Part shown: piece after piece, positions 10,630 to 21,739 of the stretch
Position numbering within the stretch: position 1 is the stretch's first letter
Layout: each line of letters starts with the position of its first letter
Assembly: GCA_973895155.1 (NCBI GenBank)
Contig: OZ316894.1
Span: 12,462,001-12,526,000, forward strand
DNA length: 64,000 nucleotides
DNA from: Marsupella aquatica
Lineage: Eukaryota > Marchantiophyta
Direction: 5' to 3'
Program-made: the position numbers and the translations under genes
Notes under the pieces: generated by a model
The model's input: only the letters and a program-made list of their open reading frames with translations
Told to the model about the DNA's origin: nothing
Database searches by the model: none

Positions 10630-13600
10630 CTTGCACTACAACTGCAAAACCTGCAAAGTAGCACGGTGTCTTGAGAAACTCTTCAAAGGAATCACTTTGG
10701 TAAAGGCATCAGCGGGATTGAGCTTTCCATCAATCTTGACTAGCTCAAAAGTTTTATCAGACACTGCTTGCCTGATAAAATGGTACCTGATATCAATGTG
10801 CTTCACCCTACTATCCATCACTTGGTTAGCAGCCAAGTGAAGAGCATTCTAACTATCACAGTTTAGAGTCATTTTGCCATGCTCTAAATCCATCTCTACG
10901 ATCAACTTGTCCAACCAAATTGCTTCCTTTGCTGCTTCTGCTGCTGCAACATACTCTGCTTCTGTAGTAGACTGAGATATGCACTTCTGCAACTAAGGTA
11001 AATTTCCAACTGATACATCCTCCTCCAAGAGTGTATACAAACCTAGTTGTAGACCTCCTTGTATCTAGACAACCTCCATAGTCAGAATCTACATAGCCAA
11101 CTAACGTTCTATCTGATCTGTTATCAAATAGTAATCCATAGTCATGTGTACCCTTGAGATACTTGAGAATCCATTTCACAGCTTCCCAATGTACCTTCCT
11201 TGGATTTGACATGAATCTGCTAACCTTGCCGATTGCTAGGGCCAAGTCAAGCTTAGTACAAGTCATCAAATACATCAGACTGCCTACTACCTTCTCATAA
11301 GGAATCTTAGCCATCAGACCTTTCTCCACAGCATCCGTAGGAGAGAAAGCCGATGATAACTTGAAATGTGAAGCTAAAGGAATACTCACTGGCTTACAGT
11401 TCTCCATGTTGAATCGTGCAAGTACTTTCCTCGCATACTGGCCTTGACTCAAGCACAACTGTTCAGTATCAAAGTTCCTAAAAATCTCCATCCCTAAGAT
11501 CCTCTTGGCCTTACCGAGATCCTTCATCATGAATTCAACACTCAATTTTGCCTTGAGACTGTCAACCTCAGATTGATCTTTAGCCACAATCAGCAGGTCA
11601 TCCACATAGATCACCATAATGATGAAACCAAATACATCATTCTTGACTGATTTTGTATACACACAAGGATCATACACCATCCTTGTAAAACCTTGAGCAA
11701 ACATGAAATCATCAAACCGCTTGTTCCACTATCTGGGAGACTGCTTCAATCCATACAAGGACTTGAGCAATCTACAAACTAAGTTCTCTTGGCCCTTCTT
11801 CATAAAGCCTAGTGGCTGTCTCATGAAGATCAACTCTTCCAAGTTGCCATAGAGAAAAGTTGTAACAACATCCATCTGATCCATCACCAGATTAAAAAAC
11901 ACAACAAGTTGACACAAGATCCGAATTGTGGAATACTTAGCCACCGGTGAAAATACTCCATTGTAATCCACTCCTTTCTCCTGAGTGAATCCCTTGGCAA
12001 CAAGCCTTGCCTTGTAGATCTTATCTCCACCCTCTGAAGGACTATCCTTCAACTTGTAAATCCACTTGCTGTCCACCACTTGCTGACCTCTTGGAAGCTC
12101 CACCAGCTCCCAAGTCTTGTTGTCACTCAAAGATTGCAACTCCCTCTGCATTGCTGCATTCCACTCAGGCTTCTACTCTGAAGCACAAGCCTCACTGTAC
12201 GAAGAAGGCTCTCCTTCTTCCAAGATCAACGCCATGTCATCATCATCAGGTGCAATGTCAATATCATCTAGCTTAGATAAGTCTGCCCATTGACCATACC
12301 TAGTAGGAGCTCTAGTAGAACGATTGGAAGTTCTTCTAGTAGATGACTTAGGCTAATCTACTGCTGCTGCTGCTGGTTGAATTTGAGGTACCCCAGCAAC
12401 AATCTGCTCCTCTTGTTCTATCACAAGAACCAGCTCCAAGCTCGAAGCTTCTCCATCTCTCCTATCATGAACAACATCATGACTAATCTCCCCCTCAACC
12501 CGGTCCAAGATGGGAGATTTTCCCTTATCAATATGGGAGTCCTGAGAACTCTCCCCCTCCTTTGATGATCTGGATTCATGAAAGGACACATCTCTACTAA
12601 CAATTAGTTTACAGGTTACTAGATCCCATAACCTATAACCCTTCACACCTTTCTGATAGCCAAGGAAAATGCACTTCTTTGACTTGGACTCCAGTTTGGA
12701 TCGAAGCTGAGAAGGTGTAAGCACATAAGCATCACATCCAAAAATCCTCAGATGTGAGTAATCTGCTGGACACCCGTACCTCATTTCAAATGGCGTCTTG
12801 AATCCAATAGAAATGGATGGAGAAAAATTTACCAAATAAGCTGTAGTGTTGACAGCTTCAGCCCAAAACTCATGTGATAAGCATGATTGACTCAACATAC
12901 TCCTCGAGCGGTCCAATAGTGTTTGGTTGAGTCTCTCAGAAACACCATTTTGCTGAGGAGTATAACTTGTTGTGAGATAGCGAGTAATCTCCTGCTCCTT
13001 ACAATACGTCCAAATTCCTTGGAATTGTATTCACCGTCGTTATCCAATTGAAGATATCTCACTTTGTTACCAGTCTGATTCTCAACTTGGGCTTTCCACT
13101 CCTTAAAAGTGACAAAAACATCAGACTTATTGTGTAGAAAGTAGATCCACACATACTTTGAGTAATCGTCTATGAACGTGACATAGTATAACCGTCCAGA
13201 ATGTGAGGGAGTAGGGGCTGGACCCCACACATCACTATGTACATACTCAAGTACCTCCTTGTTGGTGTGAGTTCCAACTTCGAAGGGTTTTCTATGCTGC
13301 TTCCCAAGCACACAGTGCTCACAAAAATCTAACTTAAAAGATTGCAAATTAGAAAGTAATCCTTTCTTCTGAAGAATAACCAAACCTTTTTCACTCATGT
13401 GGCCCAAACGGAAGTGCCACAACCGGGCCGTCTCTTCATGAGATAAGGTTACATTGGCTTCATCACAAACTATAGTGCCCTCCAAAACGTATAAATTGCT
13501 ATGTCTCTTTCCCTTCAATACAACTTTAGTACCAGTTGAAACCTGAAGGACACCATTAGCAGAACTCCACTGATGGCCATTTGCCTCTAAAACTCCAAGT

Positions 13601-13836
13601 GAAATGAGATTTTTCATCATGCTGGGAATATGTCTCACATTCCTTAACGTGCTTACAACACCATCAAACATCTGAAATCTTACAGATCCAAGTCCAACAA
13701 CTTGACATGGGATTCCATTTCCCATCAACACTGACCCGTTGGAAACCGTGTAAGAACTAAAAAAATCTCTCCTAAAGCAAATGTGAAAAGTACATGCACT
13801 ATCTAGAATCCATTCATCACTACCTGGATTTGACAC
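10630..13836 (-). pseudogene. element A copia pol (protease, integrase, RT, RNase H), broken
   Basis: Reads on the minus strand in copia order. 13,836-12,892: protease motif WILDSACTFHIC, integrase zinc region (LWHFRLGHMSEKG, CEHCVLGKQH) and FIDDYSKYVWIYF. A frameshift near 13,000, just after the DNDGEY block, moves reading to 12,916-12,353 (integrase C-terminal part). Stops at 12,353 and about 12,173 precede RT N-terminal motifs (12,151-11,729: QMDVVTTFLYGN, LYGLKQSPR). A stop at 11,729 is followed by the RT catalytic block IYVDDLLI and RNase H (11,704-10,856: GYVDSDYGGCLDTRR). A further frameshift leads to the last segment (10,836-10,636: HIDIRYHFIRQ). The protein is closely related to element C's pol. 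With several frameshifts and stops it cannot make an active polyprotein. Confidence 0.9.
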
Positions 13837-13860
13837 TACGTTGAGAGCATATCTTTGGCA

Positions 13861-14175
13861 TCACAATATGTCATCATTATCAAGTAAATCTACCTCATGC
13901 GAGCTCGATGCCGCGTTAGCAGATGCAGTAGGGATCTTTACTCGACAATCCCTTTTCATGTGGCCAGCCACAATCCAACATGCAAGAGGCTTTCTCTCTT
14001 GCGATTTCCCTCTGGATTTAGATCTCCCCCGTGATGTAGATCTAAACCTGTTCTGCCCATTCGTGTGCTGCGTTGCTCTTCCCCTGTTCATATTGAGCGC
14101 AGTGCCAGAAGAAGATGCTATCTGTGATTGACCCAACTTCTTCTGAGCATCATCAGACAGTAAAGAGCTACTAGG
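13861..14175 (-). pseudogene. element A copia gag, C-terminal remnant
   Basis: Minus-strand frame matching the last third of element C's gag: an SSLLSDDAQ block, a basic Arg/Ser stretch, then a degenerate zinc knuckle (CWIVAGHMKRDC, shorter than CX2CX4HX4C and lacking the second Cys). It ends LLDNDDIL followed by TGA at 13,863-13,861. Beyond that stop the same frame runs straight into pol. The upstream two thirds of gag are missing: at about 14,175 the sequence switches to gypsy element B. Compared with element C, about 1.6 kb of leader and gag is absent. Confidence 0.85.
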
Positions 14176-14301
14176 GAACCGCTGGATTTGGAAGTTAGCT
14201 TGTGCATGTTTGAGTTCTAATGGATGAAGAGAAATATGGTTTTGGAACTTTGAGTTCTTAACTTGTTTATATTATTAAGTCAAGAGGGAAGAATTACAAT
14301 C

Positions 14302-15912
14302 ATGGGAACTGAGATGAATCCAACTAACATGGAGAGGTTTTCATCCTTGATTGTTGCTTACTTACATGGAATGAAGGAGAAGGAGATGGAGGAGAACAAG
14401 AAGAAGGAGTTGTTTGGTAGGACCACGAAGTACCTACACTCGGTTCTTACCAAGCAAGGAGAATTTGATGGGCGAAATGTAACCAAGTATCTCAAGGGGT
14501 ACTGGACGGAGGCTACAATTCATAAGATTGATGCAAAAGTTGCAGTCAAGGAGTTTGTATCTTTAGTAGAACCTAAACTCAAGGGAATTGTTACTACCTT
14601 GATAGATGGAGCTACTGGGGAGAAAGCATGGAAGGTCTTTGAGTTGAAGATGAAAGAAGAATTTCAGCTTGAAGATCCAGATCGGGTTACTCAAACATCT
14701 TTTCTTGATTGGGTGGCCGATAGAAGCAAGAAGTTGGGACCTCAAGAATTGATAAGGAAGTTTACGAAGAAGTTCAATCAGCTTCCTGAGATTGGTTCTG
14801 AAGTTATCAAGGTACAGAAGGCTACTTTACTTATCCGAGCTGCTGATGAGAAACTTCAAGACAAGTTGGAGCTTGCTCTGGAATTGATGAACCCAAGTCG
14901 TGGAGCCAGTCCACCAACTTGGGAGGAGATTGAGATTGCTGTGCTTAGGGTCAGCCAAAAGCATAGAAGAAAGAAGCTGAGTCATGAAGGTGCTCTACAT
15001 GCGGTTGCACCTGTGACTTCTATGAGGAGAATGGAGAAAATAGAGTCAACAACTGGTAGGGGTGAGAAAAGCATGGACAAAATGGATGAGTTATCTGAAC
15101 TCATGAAAAATCTTACCATTCTTGCCACCCAAGCCTTCGAGCAGATGGGAGGAGGTGCATCAAGACTAGCGTCAAGAGGTGGTCCAAGAGCCGGGAGTTC
15201 CATTGGCGGAGCAAGGAGTTGGAATTGTATTTGGTGTGATAGTAAGGAGCACTCAAGGCGTGAATGTGGGGAGCTTTCTGTTGCTCTGAGAGAGAGAATA
15301 GTCAAGTTCATTGATCATGATGGCATAAGAAAGCTTGCTTATCATGATTCAGGAGAGCTTATTCCAGTAAACACAAACAAGGGCGGTATGAAGGTGTTGG
15401 TGGAGAGAAGAATGACTGAACATCATACTTCAGCCATTGCAGCAGCTTTTGGAGATCAGGATGAGCATGAAGCAGATGTTTACACCCTCTTTGGGAGTTC
15501 TTCGTCAACAGAGACAAACAAGAAAAGACTAGCAGAGTTTGTAACGAGGAAGTCAGGTTGGAGTGATCCAATGTTGATCTCTTCTTTCACTGCAGAAGTG
15601 GGATCTCTATGGGATTCTATGGTAGAGGAGAAACAAAAGTCGTCGGAACCTTTGGAAGAACGTGCCAAAGGAAAACAAAAGGTTGAGCCTGGACCCTCTA
15701 TTTTGCAGCCATCATCAAGAGTCCCAACAAGGAGGAGTGTTCGATTTGAAGATAGAGGAAGTACAACAAAGGAGCCTACTTCGACTCCTTCATCCTCAAA
15801 GAAGATGGAAGTGGTAAAAAAAGAGAAGGTGGAAAAGAAAGGACCTGGTTGGGTCCTTGGAAGAGATGTTGAGCAGCACATTGCGTATGATCAAGTTGCT
15901 GAGAAGTTTTGA
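14302..15912 (+). pseudogene. element B gag-like protein
   Basis: Open frame of about 535 codons; the ATG at 14,302 is the likely start, although the frame is open from 14,263. It begins with a helical, Lys/Glu-rich region. A Gag-type capsid-like segment follows (DWVADRSKKLG, ELIRKFTKKFNQLPEIG), then a single zinc knuckle CIWCDSKEHSRREC (CX2CX4HX4C) at about residues 310-325 and a Ser/Pro/Lys-rich tail. After the TGA at 15,910-15,912 the same frame stays open to 16,116 with element-like sequence. Either this stop is a mutation or gag normally ends here. Its role in an active element would be the virus-like particle shell and RNA packaging. Confidence 0.75.
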
Positions 15913-16027
15913 AAAGCGGAGGTGAGCGGAGTCACCAATGAGGAGTTTTTTTCTTGCATGAACTCCAAGGCTCAAGATGCATTACTTGTAAAAGTGAAAC
16001 AAAAACGATTTTACAAGGAAGGACCTC

Positions 16028-16873
16028 ATGCCTTGGGAATGGAGATTTTTTCTGATGTTGATGAAGATGGAGAAGGTTCAATTGTTTCTCAAGCCAGTGT
16101 GGAGTGTGAAGTGTGAAGTGTATCAAGTGAATGCGGAGAAGATCCCTAGACCACAGATGCTAGGGTCTTCAACAAAGGAAGTTCCTGAACCAAAGATGTC
16201 AGGAGTTGAGGTATTGGAGAGGTGGAAACCATTGGCGAAAGCAACAACAGGATTTGCAGTGACCCAGGATATGACAAAAATTAGTCGTGAAGAGGTGCTC
16301 AAGGCCTCACAAAGTGTGTGGGTCATGTGTGCTTCAGCTATGAAGAATCCTGATTCAGGAGACGACAAGGAGTCCATCTTGGAGCCGTTTTGGGCAAGAA
16401 CTTGCTCAGTTGTGGAGGTAGAGCTTGTAGGAATGGAGGGCAAAGCTCGAGCATTGATTGACACAGGATCTGAGGTGAATCTAATGTCAAGAAGCATCTA
16501 TGATCTTGGGCAATGGATGATTGATTGTGATACTCAATGGTCTGTCAACTCAATCAATCGTTCAAAAAATATGCTTTGGGGAGGATGCCGTGGAGTATCA
16601 GTGAAGGTTGGCCATGTGATAGAACCAACTAACATCTTTGTGCATGATAGCTTGCCCTATGATCTCATTCTAGGGCAGCCTTACATTACTCAAGCTCGAA
16701 TGGAGTACAAGGTCCTACCAGATGGCATTCATATGGCAAAGGTAAGGAGTCGGGATGAATTGCGGGTTATCCAATTTCCTGTAGTGAAACCTGGACATTG
16801 GAGGAATCGGAAGGAGTTGAGAGGACCTGAACCCAAGGAGGGAAATGAAGATTTCCGGAAGGCGTCTCGTTAA
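16028..16873 (+). pseudogene. element B retroviral-type aspartic protease region
   Basis: The frame is shifted by one base relative to gag. The active-site motif LIDTGSEVNLMS (D-T-G-S) follows KARA at about 16,440-16,500, then the typical strand DLILGQPYI near 16,660. The protease would cut the Gag-Pol precursor inside the particle. DTG is intact, but the reading frame is disconnected from both gag and RT, and a GC-rich junction near 16,870-16,915 separates it from the next open frame. Confidence 0.8.
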
Positions 16874-16914
16874 GCAATGCGGGAGGGCGGGGCGCCATCA
16901 CCAATGACCCGCTG

Positions 16915-18100
16915 ATGACTTGGAATGTGAATAGTTTGTTGGCAAGCTCATTTGAAGGTGAAAGCTTGCATTGTCGAATTTCTTATGTGAAAGTGTGTGA
17001 AGCTACTAAAAAATTCAAAAAGAAAATTGCAAGGATTGAGGATACTATGCAAATACATGGATTGCTAGAGGAAAGTGAAGAGATTGAAAGCCTTCTAGAT
17101 GAAGAAGGAGTAGAAATGTCTTTGAAAGAAATAATTGAAGGTCTTTCAGAGGGGAAAGTTCATATGGAAATCAATCATGAGCTGTATGGCGAGTTGTCTC
17201 AATTTGTTGAGGTCAACACCAAGTACAAAACAGTGGAGAAGAAAGTGAGACCAGCAGCAATTCCTTTACCTTTGGATGCTAGGGAGATTTTGGAGAAGGC
17301 AGGTAAAGAGACCAGTCTTAGAGATCGGACTAAGATTGGCCACAAATTCACGAAAAAGACCCTTAATCAACTAAGGATTGGTGATGATGGGTTACTGACA
17401 AAAGAAGAGAGAGAAGAGTTTCAGCAAATGATTGGTGAGCATGGTAAGGCTTTTGCCTTTTATCCTGAAGAGATGGGATGTGTGGATCCTAGTGTTGTTA
17501 CTCCTATGGTAATTTTTACTGTCCCACATGTTCCTTGGGACTTGAAACCCATTCCAATGCCCAAGGCTTTGTTACCTAAACTTATTGATCTATTAAAGGA
17601 GAAGCTTTTCACTAGGATTTTGGAAAGAACAGATGCACCTTATTCTAATCGTTGGTTTACCATTCGTAAGAAAAATGGTAAACTTAGATTTATTCAGGAC
17701 ATGCAACCACCTAACAAGGTTACTATTCGCAATACTGGAATATGACCTATAGTAGATGAGTTTGCAGAAGAATTTGCTGGTAGAGCCATCTATTCATGCG
17801 GTGACCTCTATTCAGGCTATGATCAGTTTCAGTTGGCTCAGAGTAGTAGAGATATCACCACTATGAGGACACCTTTGGGGCTACTTCGCATGTGTACCTT
17901 GCCTCAAGGGGCAACCAACTCGGTGACTCACATGCAGAATGCCATGAATAAGGTATTACACCGTTTCATTCCAGAGAAGACACAGCCATTCCTTGATGAT
18001 ATGCCAATCAAGGGATGCTTGGAGACAAGAAAGATGAGACTATACATGAAGATGGCTTGCAACAATTTGTATGGGAGCACATTCAAGATGTGAAAGCAAT
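16915..18100 (+). pseudogene. element B reverse transcriptase, broken
   Basis: RT fingers and palm: a proline-rich entry (FTVPHVPWDLKPIP), APYSNRWFTIRKKNGKLRFI, QDMQPPNKVTIR, then an in-frame TGA at 17,743-17,745 where related elements continue into GPIVDEF. The frame resumes with YSCGDLYSGYDQFQLA (catalytic Asp in D-LYSGYDQ) and LPQGATNSVTHMQNAMNKV, then PFLDDMPIKG, the F-x-DD catalytic pair. A frameshift near 18,010 moves reading one frame over. At least two lesions make this RT inactive. From memory, FTVPHVPW and the later integrase style recall a gypsy lineage abundant in fungi and early plants rather than the common angiosperm clades; a tree would be needed. Confidence 0.85.
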
Positions 18101-19121
18101 CTTGAAGAGGTTGATTGAGGTTGGGCTCACTCTTTCTGGTGAGAAATCTTCATTTGGGCTTCGTGAAGTCCTAATTGTAGGACAAATTTGTGGAATTGAT
18201 GGGAGGAAGCCAAATGGAGAAAAAGTAGATGCAATCAATCAGATGAAAGATTGTAGGACAACTTCGGAGGTGCGAAGGTTCCTTGGCGCTTGCTTGTTCT
18301 ATAGGATCTGGATTCCTCACTTTGCACATATTGCTGATCCTTTGTACGGATTATTGAGGAAGAATGTGCACTTTGTTTGGACAGAGGCACATAAGGAGGC
18401 TATGCAAAGGTTAAAGGAGGCCTTACTTAGCCCCCTTATTTTATGTCCCTTATGCTATGATGGAAGACCCATCATTGTCACTGTAGATTCAAGTCCTGAT
18501 GCTGCTGGATGGGCGGTAGGGCGGGATGATGAGGAGGGGAGAAGATTTGCAGCAAGGTTTGGAGCTAAGATCTTTTCAGCAAGGCAAAAGCATTACCCTC
18601 AAATCAAGCGAGAGTTGTGGGGAGCAAGGATAGCCTTGTGTCAAGAAAAAGTCTACTTGATTGGAGCACAAGTCATTCTTGAGACTGATTGTTTACCACT
18701 TTTAGGGATGATTGCTAACTGTGATACTCCAGACATTGCTATGCTACGTTGGATAGCTTTTATTAGGATGATCAACCCCGAGCTTCGACACATTGCTGGA
18801 AAAGATAATCCAGTAGCAGATATGCTTTCAAGAGCCCGCTATGATCAGAATGAAGTGGAGGCAATTCAAGTGATGAATGGAGAGTTTGAGGTCTTAACAT
18901 TTCGAGAGGAGCTCTATTCTGGAGAGTTGCTCTTGATTGAAAGGTACCTTAGTACTCTTCAAAGGCCTATTGAAATGATAGAAGAGAAGTTTCAACAATT
19001 ACGGAAGAAGGCTTACAAGTTCATGCTCAAGGATGGTGTTTTATGGAGAAGGTCTTTGAAGAAAGGACATGTTCCTTGTAGAGTTCTTGATACAGATGAA
19101 GAGAAGAAGAGAGTCTTATGA
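18015..19121 (+). pseudogene. element B RT thumb and RNase H
   Basis: Continues the polyprotein after the frameshift. RT thumb and connection: GLTLSGEKSSFG, EVRRFLGACLFYRIWIPHFAHIADPL. RNase H: VTVDSSPDAAGWAVG (first Asp), KRELWGA (Glu), LETDCLPLLGMI (Asp), HIAGKDNPVADMLSR (last acidic site). All four expected acidic positions can be seen. The open frame ends at 19,121 with TGA inside the linker to integrase. RNase H would remove the RNA strand during cDNA synthesis. Confidence 0.85.
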
Positions 19122-20250
19122 GATTCTCGTGATGCTGTTGAAGCAGGACATCGAGAAGTTAGAGCTACCTATGAGCGGGTTCAAAGGTGATACTGGTGGT
19201 CAGGCATGTATGTGGATGTAAAATCCTATGTTGGATCTTGTGAGAGTTGTCAGTATAACTCTAAAGTTTGGTTTAGAGATGGACTTAATCCCACTAGTCC
19301 TCTTTCTTTACATTTTCAGTGGGCAGTAGATGTGGTGCACATGCCATGGGGAATTAGGGGGGGCAAAGTACCATGTCCTTGCAAGAGAAGATTTATCTTC
19401 TTATGTTGAAGGAAGGGCTTTAACCTCTAACACTACAGAAGCAGTATGCAGGTTCATACTTGAAGACGTTATAGCACGTCATGGTTGTTTTGTGCAAATG
19501 AGAGCAGATAGAGGAGAGCTGAATTCTGAAGAGGCTGCAGAATTTTTCGACCGGTGCAACATCAAGCTCAAACTCACTACTGCCTACAACCCAGAAGGAA
19601 ATGGAAAGATTGAGCGAGGGCACCCACCGATAGTGAATGCCTTGGTGAAATCTTGCCGAGGAAAACCATCACTTTGGCCCAATCTTCTACCATTTGCTCT
19701 TTTGGCAGATCGAATGACATGCACTACCACAACAGGAATTACGCCTGCCGAATTAGTCTCTGGACATTTGCCTTTGATGCCGATTGAGGAAAATGTTCAG
19801 AGTTGAAGGATGATTGAATGGCAAGATAGAATCTCCCGAGAAAAGTTGCTGGAGCGAAGGATTGAGCACTTTAGCCAGACCAAGGAGAAGATTGAGGAGT
19901 CGTTACTAAGGCTAAAGGAGGCTCGTGAGAAGAATAAGGAACGATTTGACAAGACCCATCGTTTGAGACCAATTCCCATCCAGAATGGAGATTGGGTCTT
20001 GATCTATGAGGGAGGGTTGGAACAACAACATTCTACTCTGAAAAAGTTTGCACGTCGTTGGAGAGGACCATTTGTGGTGGAGGAGGTTCGTCCTAATGCA
20101 ACATATGTGGTAAGAAAACTTGATGGAGCAATTCATCGCAATCCCTATGCAGGGAAGCGAGTGAAATTGTTTAAACGACGAACTCGATTTGTGACAGAGG
20201 AAGAGTTTGAACCCGACGACTATGGGGCTTTAGATGAAGAAGACATGTAG
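19122..20250 (+). pseudogene. element B integrase and C-terminal domain
   Basis: Spread over three segments. First: an HHCC zinc module (GHREVRATYERVQ, CESCQ) at about 19,148-19,260. Second, one frame over (19,330-19,806): the DDE core with AVDVVHMP (D), MRADRGELNS (D) and NPEGNGKIERGH (E). Third, after a TGA at 19,804-19,806 and in a continuing frame (19,810-20,250): a Lys/Glu-rich helix, then DWVLIYEG, KKFARRWRGPFVVEEV and a basic C-terminus, the usual gypsy GPF/Y-type module. No chromodomain was seen. The frameshift near 19,360 and the stop would block function. Confidence 0.82.
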
Positions 20251-20430
20251 CGATTCTAGGTGTGGTGCATACCGGAGGATGCACAGGTTTGGTAGGGGTG
20301 ATGTGTCGTGATTTTCTCTTAAGTTATAAAAAAATTGTTTGTTTTAATATGCTATAGATTATATAAGTAATTTAGTAGTTAGATTATTAAATTTAAACTT
20401 TATTAAACTTCTTTAGCTATATTAACGGAC

Positions 20431-20626
20431 TATAGTAGTTCCACCAATGCATATGAGTAGTTCCACCAACTACAATAATATTCACCAACGCATAGTAGTT
20501 CTACCAACGCACAGTAGGTCCACCAGCGCATAGTAGTTCTACCAACGCATAGTAGGTCCACCAACGCATAGTAGTTACACCAACGCATGGTAGTTCCACC
20601 TACTAAAAGTAGTTTCACCAACTATG
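20431..20626. repeat. tandem 19-20-bp repeats in element B U3
   Basis: About nine diverged units of the type GTAGTTCTACCAACGCATA, with alternation of TTCTACC and GGTCCACC. The reverse complement GTTGGTAGAACTAC closely matches the repeat GTTGGTACAACTAC in the U3 of copia element C. Placement upstream of the TATA box suggests an enhancer-like array; that role is inferred. Confidence 0.8.
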
Positions 20627-20717
20627 AACAGTACTAGCACACTCTTAGGTATTAGATGTTTGACACTTGGCCTTCATCCAAGTGCTTGGGCTTGATCCAT
20701 GCCCTCTTGGTGTGCAC

Positions 20718-20725
20718 TATAAATA
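20718..20725 (+). promoter_or_regulatory. TATA box of element B LTR
   Basis: TATAAATA inside the probable LTR, about 90 bases downstream of the tandem array and followed by a GC-richer R/U5-like segment. It is the only good TATA match in this stretch. Confidence 0.5.
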
Positions 20726-21038
20726 AAGTGGTGAGGGGCAGTCTCCCCTCATTCCGCACTGTTTATCATTTAGGGTCACCCTAAACCCTAAACGCAAACT
20801 CTGGTCTCTCCCCCGAAATACCGTCAAACACAAATAAACCCTTAACGATGCAAACTTTGATTCCTCCGCACCACGGATACCGATCAGCGAGTTCTAACCA
20901 CCGTTAGAACGCCCTCTCACTAACCTAACCGCTCAGTCACACACATTCGAGTTTCATGCGACGAAACTCCAAATGTACCATTGACAATGAACGCTGGAAA
21001 AAACCTGTCACGAAAAAACCTCGTCACCTCCCAGGCAT

Positions 21039-21050
21039 GCTCTGATACCA
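21039..21050 (-). other. element A primer-binding site (initiator-Met tRNA)
   Basis: On the minus strand TGGTATCAGAGC, the standard complement of plant initiator methionine tRNA, begins two bases inside the 5' LTR. Element C has the same site with the same spacing. Confidence 0.93.
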
Positions 21051-21052
21051 CT

Positions 21053-21396
21053 TGTTGAGCATAGACGACATTCGTAACGGCAAGCCCATGAACCATCCAA
21101 CGTACAATAGTCGACACAGAGAGATACGTGGTTCACCTCCACATGAGGCTACGTCCACGGGAACACACAAGAGCTTTACTGCACTCTAGGCCGACCGGCC
21201 ATACCAAGCATCCACAGCACAAGCTCTCCCTATCTCTCAACTAGCTCCGTAACAATGAGCCTAAGTTCCACCAGGGTCTGGCATCAGCCCTGGCTATATG
21301 CACACCAGCACTAACGCTAACATTAGCTAAGTCCTAACCCGAGTTAGAAAAACTGTGGTTAGCTCATGTGTCACAAGACTAGAGCAATATCTAACA
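21053..21396 (-). repeat. element A 5' LTR
   Basis: 344 bp, same ends as 10,097-10,440, followed by CAAAA (21,397-21,401). I count 13 differences from the other LTR, mainly C/T and A/G. This fits age and possibly cytosine methylation decay. Confidence 0.92.
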
Positions 21397-21739
21397 CAAA
21401 AATGGAGGAGGGAAAAACTGCTGCCAACAACTGCTGTAGCTTGGCATGACCACCCTATGCTCTATCTACAGCTAGGACACCATGAGCATACAATTATTGC
21501 CATGAAGAAGGAGGTGTAAAATGTTAAAAGCTCAAAAGAAATAAAAACATATTTTAAATGTTTGGATAGAGAGCAAGGGAACAACAAACTCAGTTGGCTT
21601 GGACTGAAGGCATGGGGAAAATAAAGCTCTTTACATGAAAGGAGAGATTTTGTTTCGTGTAATGAGCAAGGCTCAAGAGACATCGCCCTGTAGTTCGAGT
21701 GGACAGTTTGAAAATGACCTAAATGACAATATAGTTGAT

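Larger units (their letters stand above)
14176..20832 (+). mobile_element. Ty3/gypsy element B nested in element A, left LTR missing
   Basis: Plus-strand gypsy element with gag, protease, RT, RNase H and integrase in Ty3 order, followed by a probable 3' LTR. On its right, copia A leader resumes at about 20,833 and aligns with element C's leader (TTCTAACGGTG and CGTGGTGC blocks on the minus strand). On its left it meets A's gag. In A these two points should be about 1.6 kb apart, and B has no left LTR or primer site. The simplest history is insertion into A's leader, then one deletion removing B's left LTR with the adjacent copia leader and gag. Coding is broken by several stops and frameshifts. 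Confidence 0.8.
20302..20832 (+). repeat. element B probable 3' LTR
   Basis: Begins TGTGTCGTG just after a purine-rich GGTAGGGGTGA and ends AAACACA where copia A leader resumes, giving TG...CA ends with matching TGTG/CACA termini. It contains a U3-like tandem array (20,431-20,626) and a TATA box TATAAATA at 20,718-20,725. Boundaries are inferred because the left copy is missing and no pair comparison is possible. Confidence 0.5.
10097..21396 (-). mobile_element. Ty1/copia element A, old, carrying a nested gypsy element
   Basis: Two LTRs of exactly 344 bp (10,097-10,440 and 21,053-21,396) bound the element, each TGTTGAG...TCTAACA on the + strand. The 5-bp flanks match: CAAAA at 10,092-10,096 and at 21,397-21,401, a target-site duplication. 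The element reads on the minus strand. An initiator-Met primer site lies at 21,039-21,050 and a polypurine tract is next to the left LTR. I count 13 mismatches between the LTRs, mostly transitions, so the insertion is not recent. Gag and pol are broken by frameshifts and stops. Gypsy element B sits between the leader and the gag C-terminus, bringing the span to 11.3 kb. Confidence 0.9.

Noticed and set aside
14176-14262. Left LTR or primer site of element B
   Set aside because: No copy of the 20.3-20.8 kb LTR and no tRNA-complementary site was found; the stretch joins copia gag directly.
20431-20626. CRISPR-like array of short repeats
   Set aside because: Units are directly adjacent and diverged, without unique spacers. 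Position in an LTR U3 of a plant gypsy element explains them.
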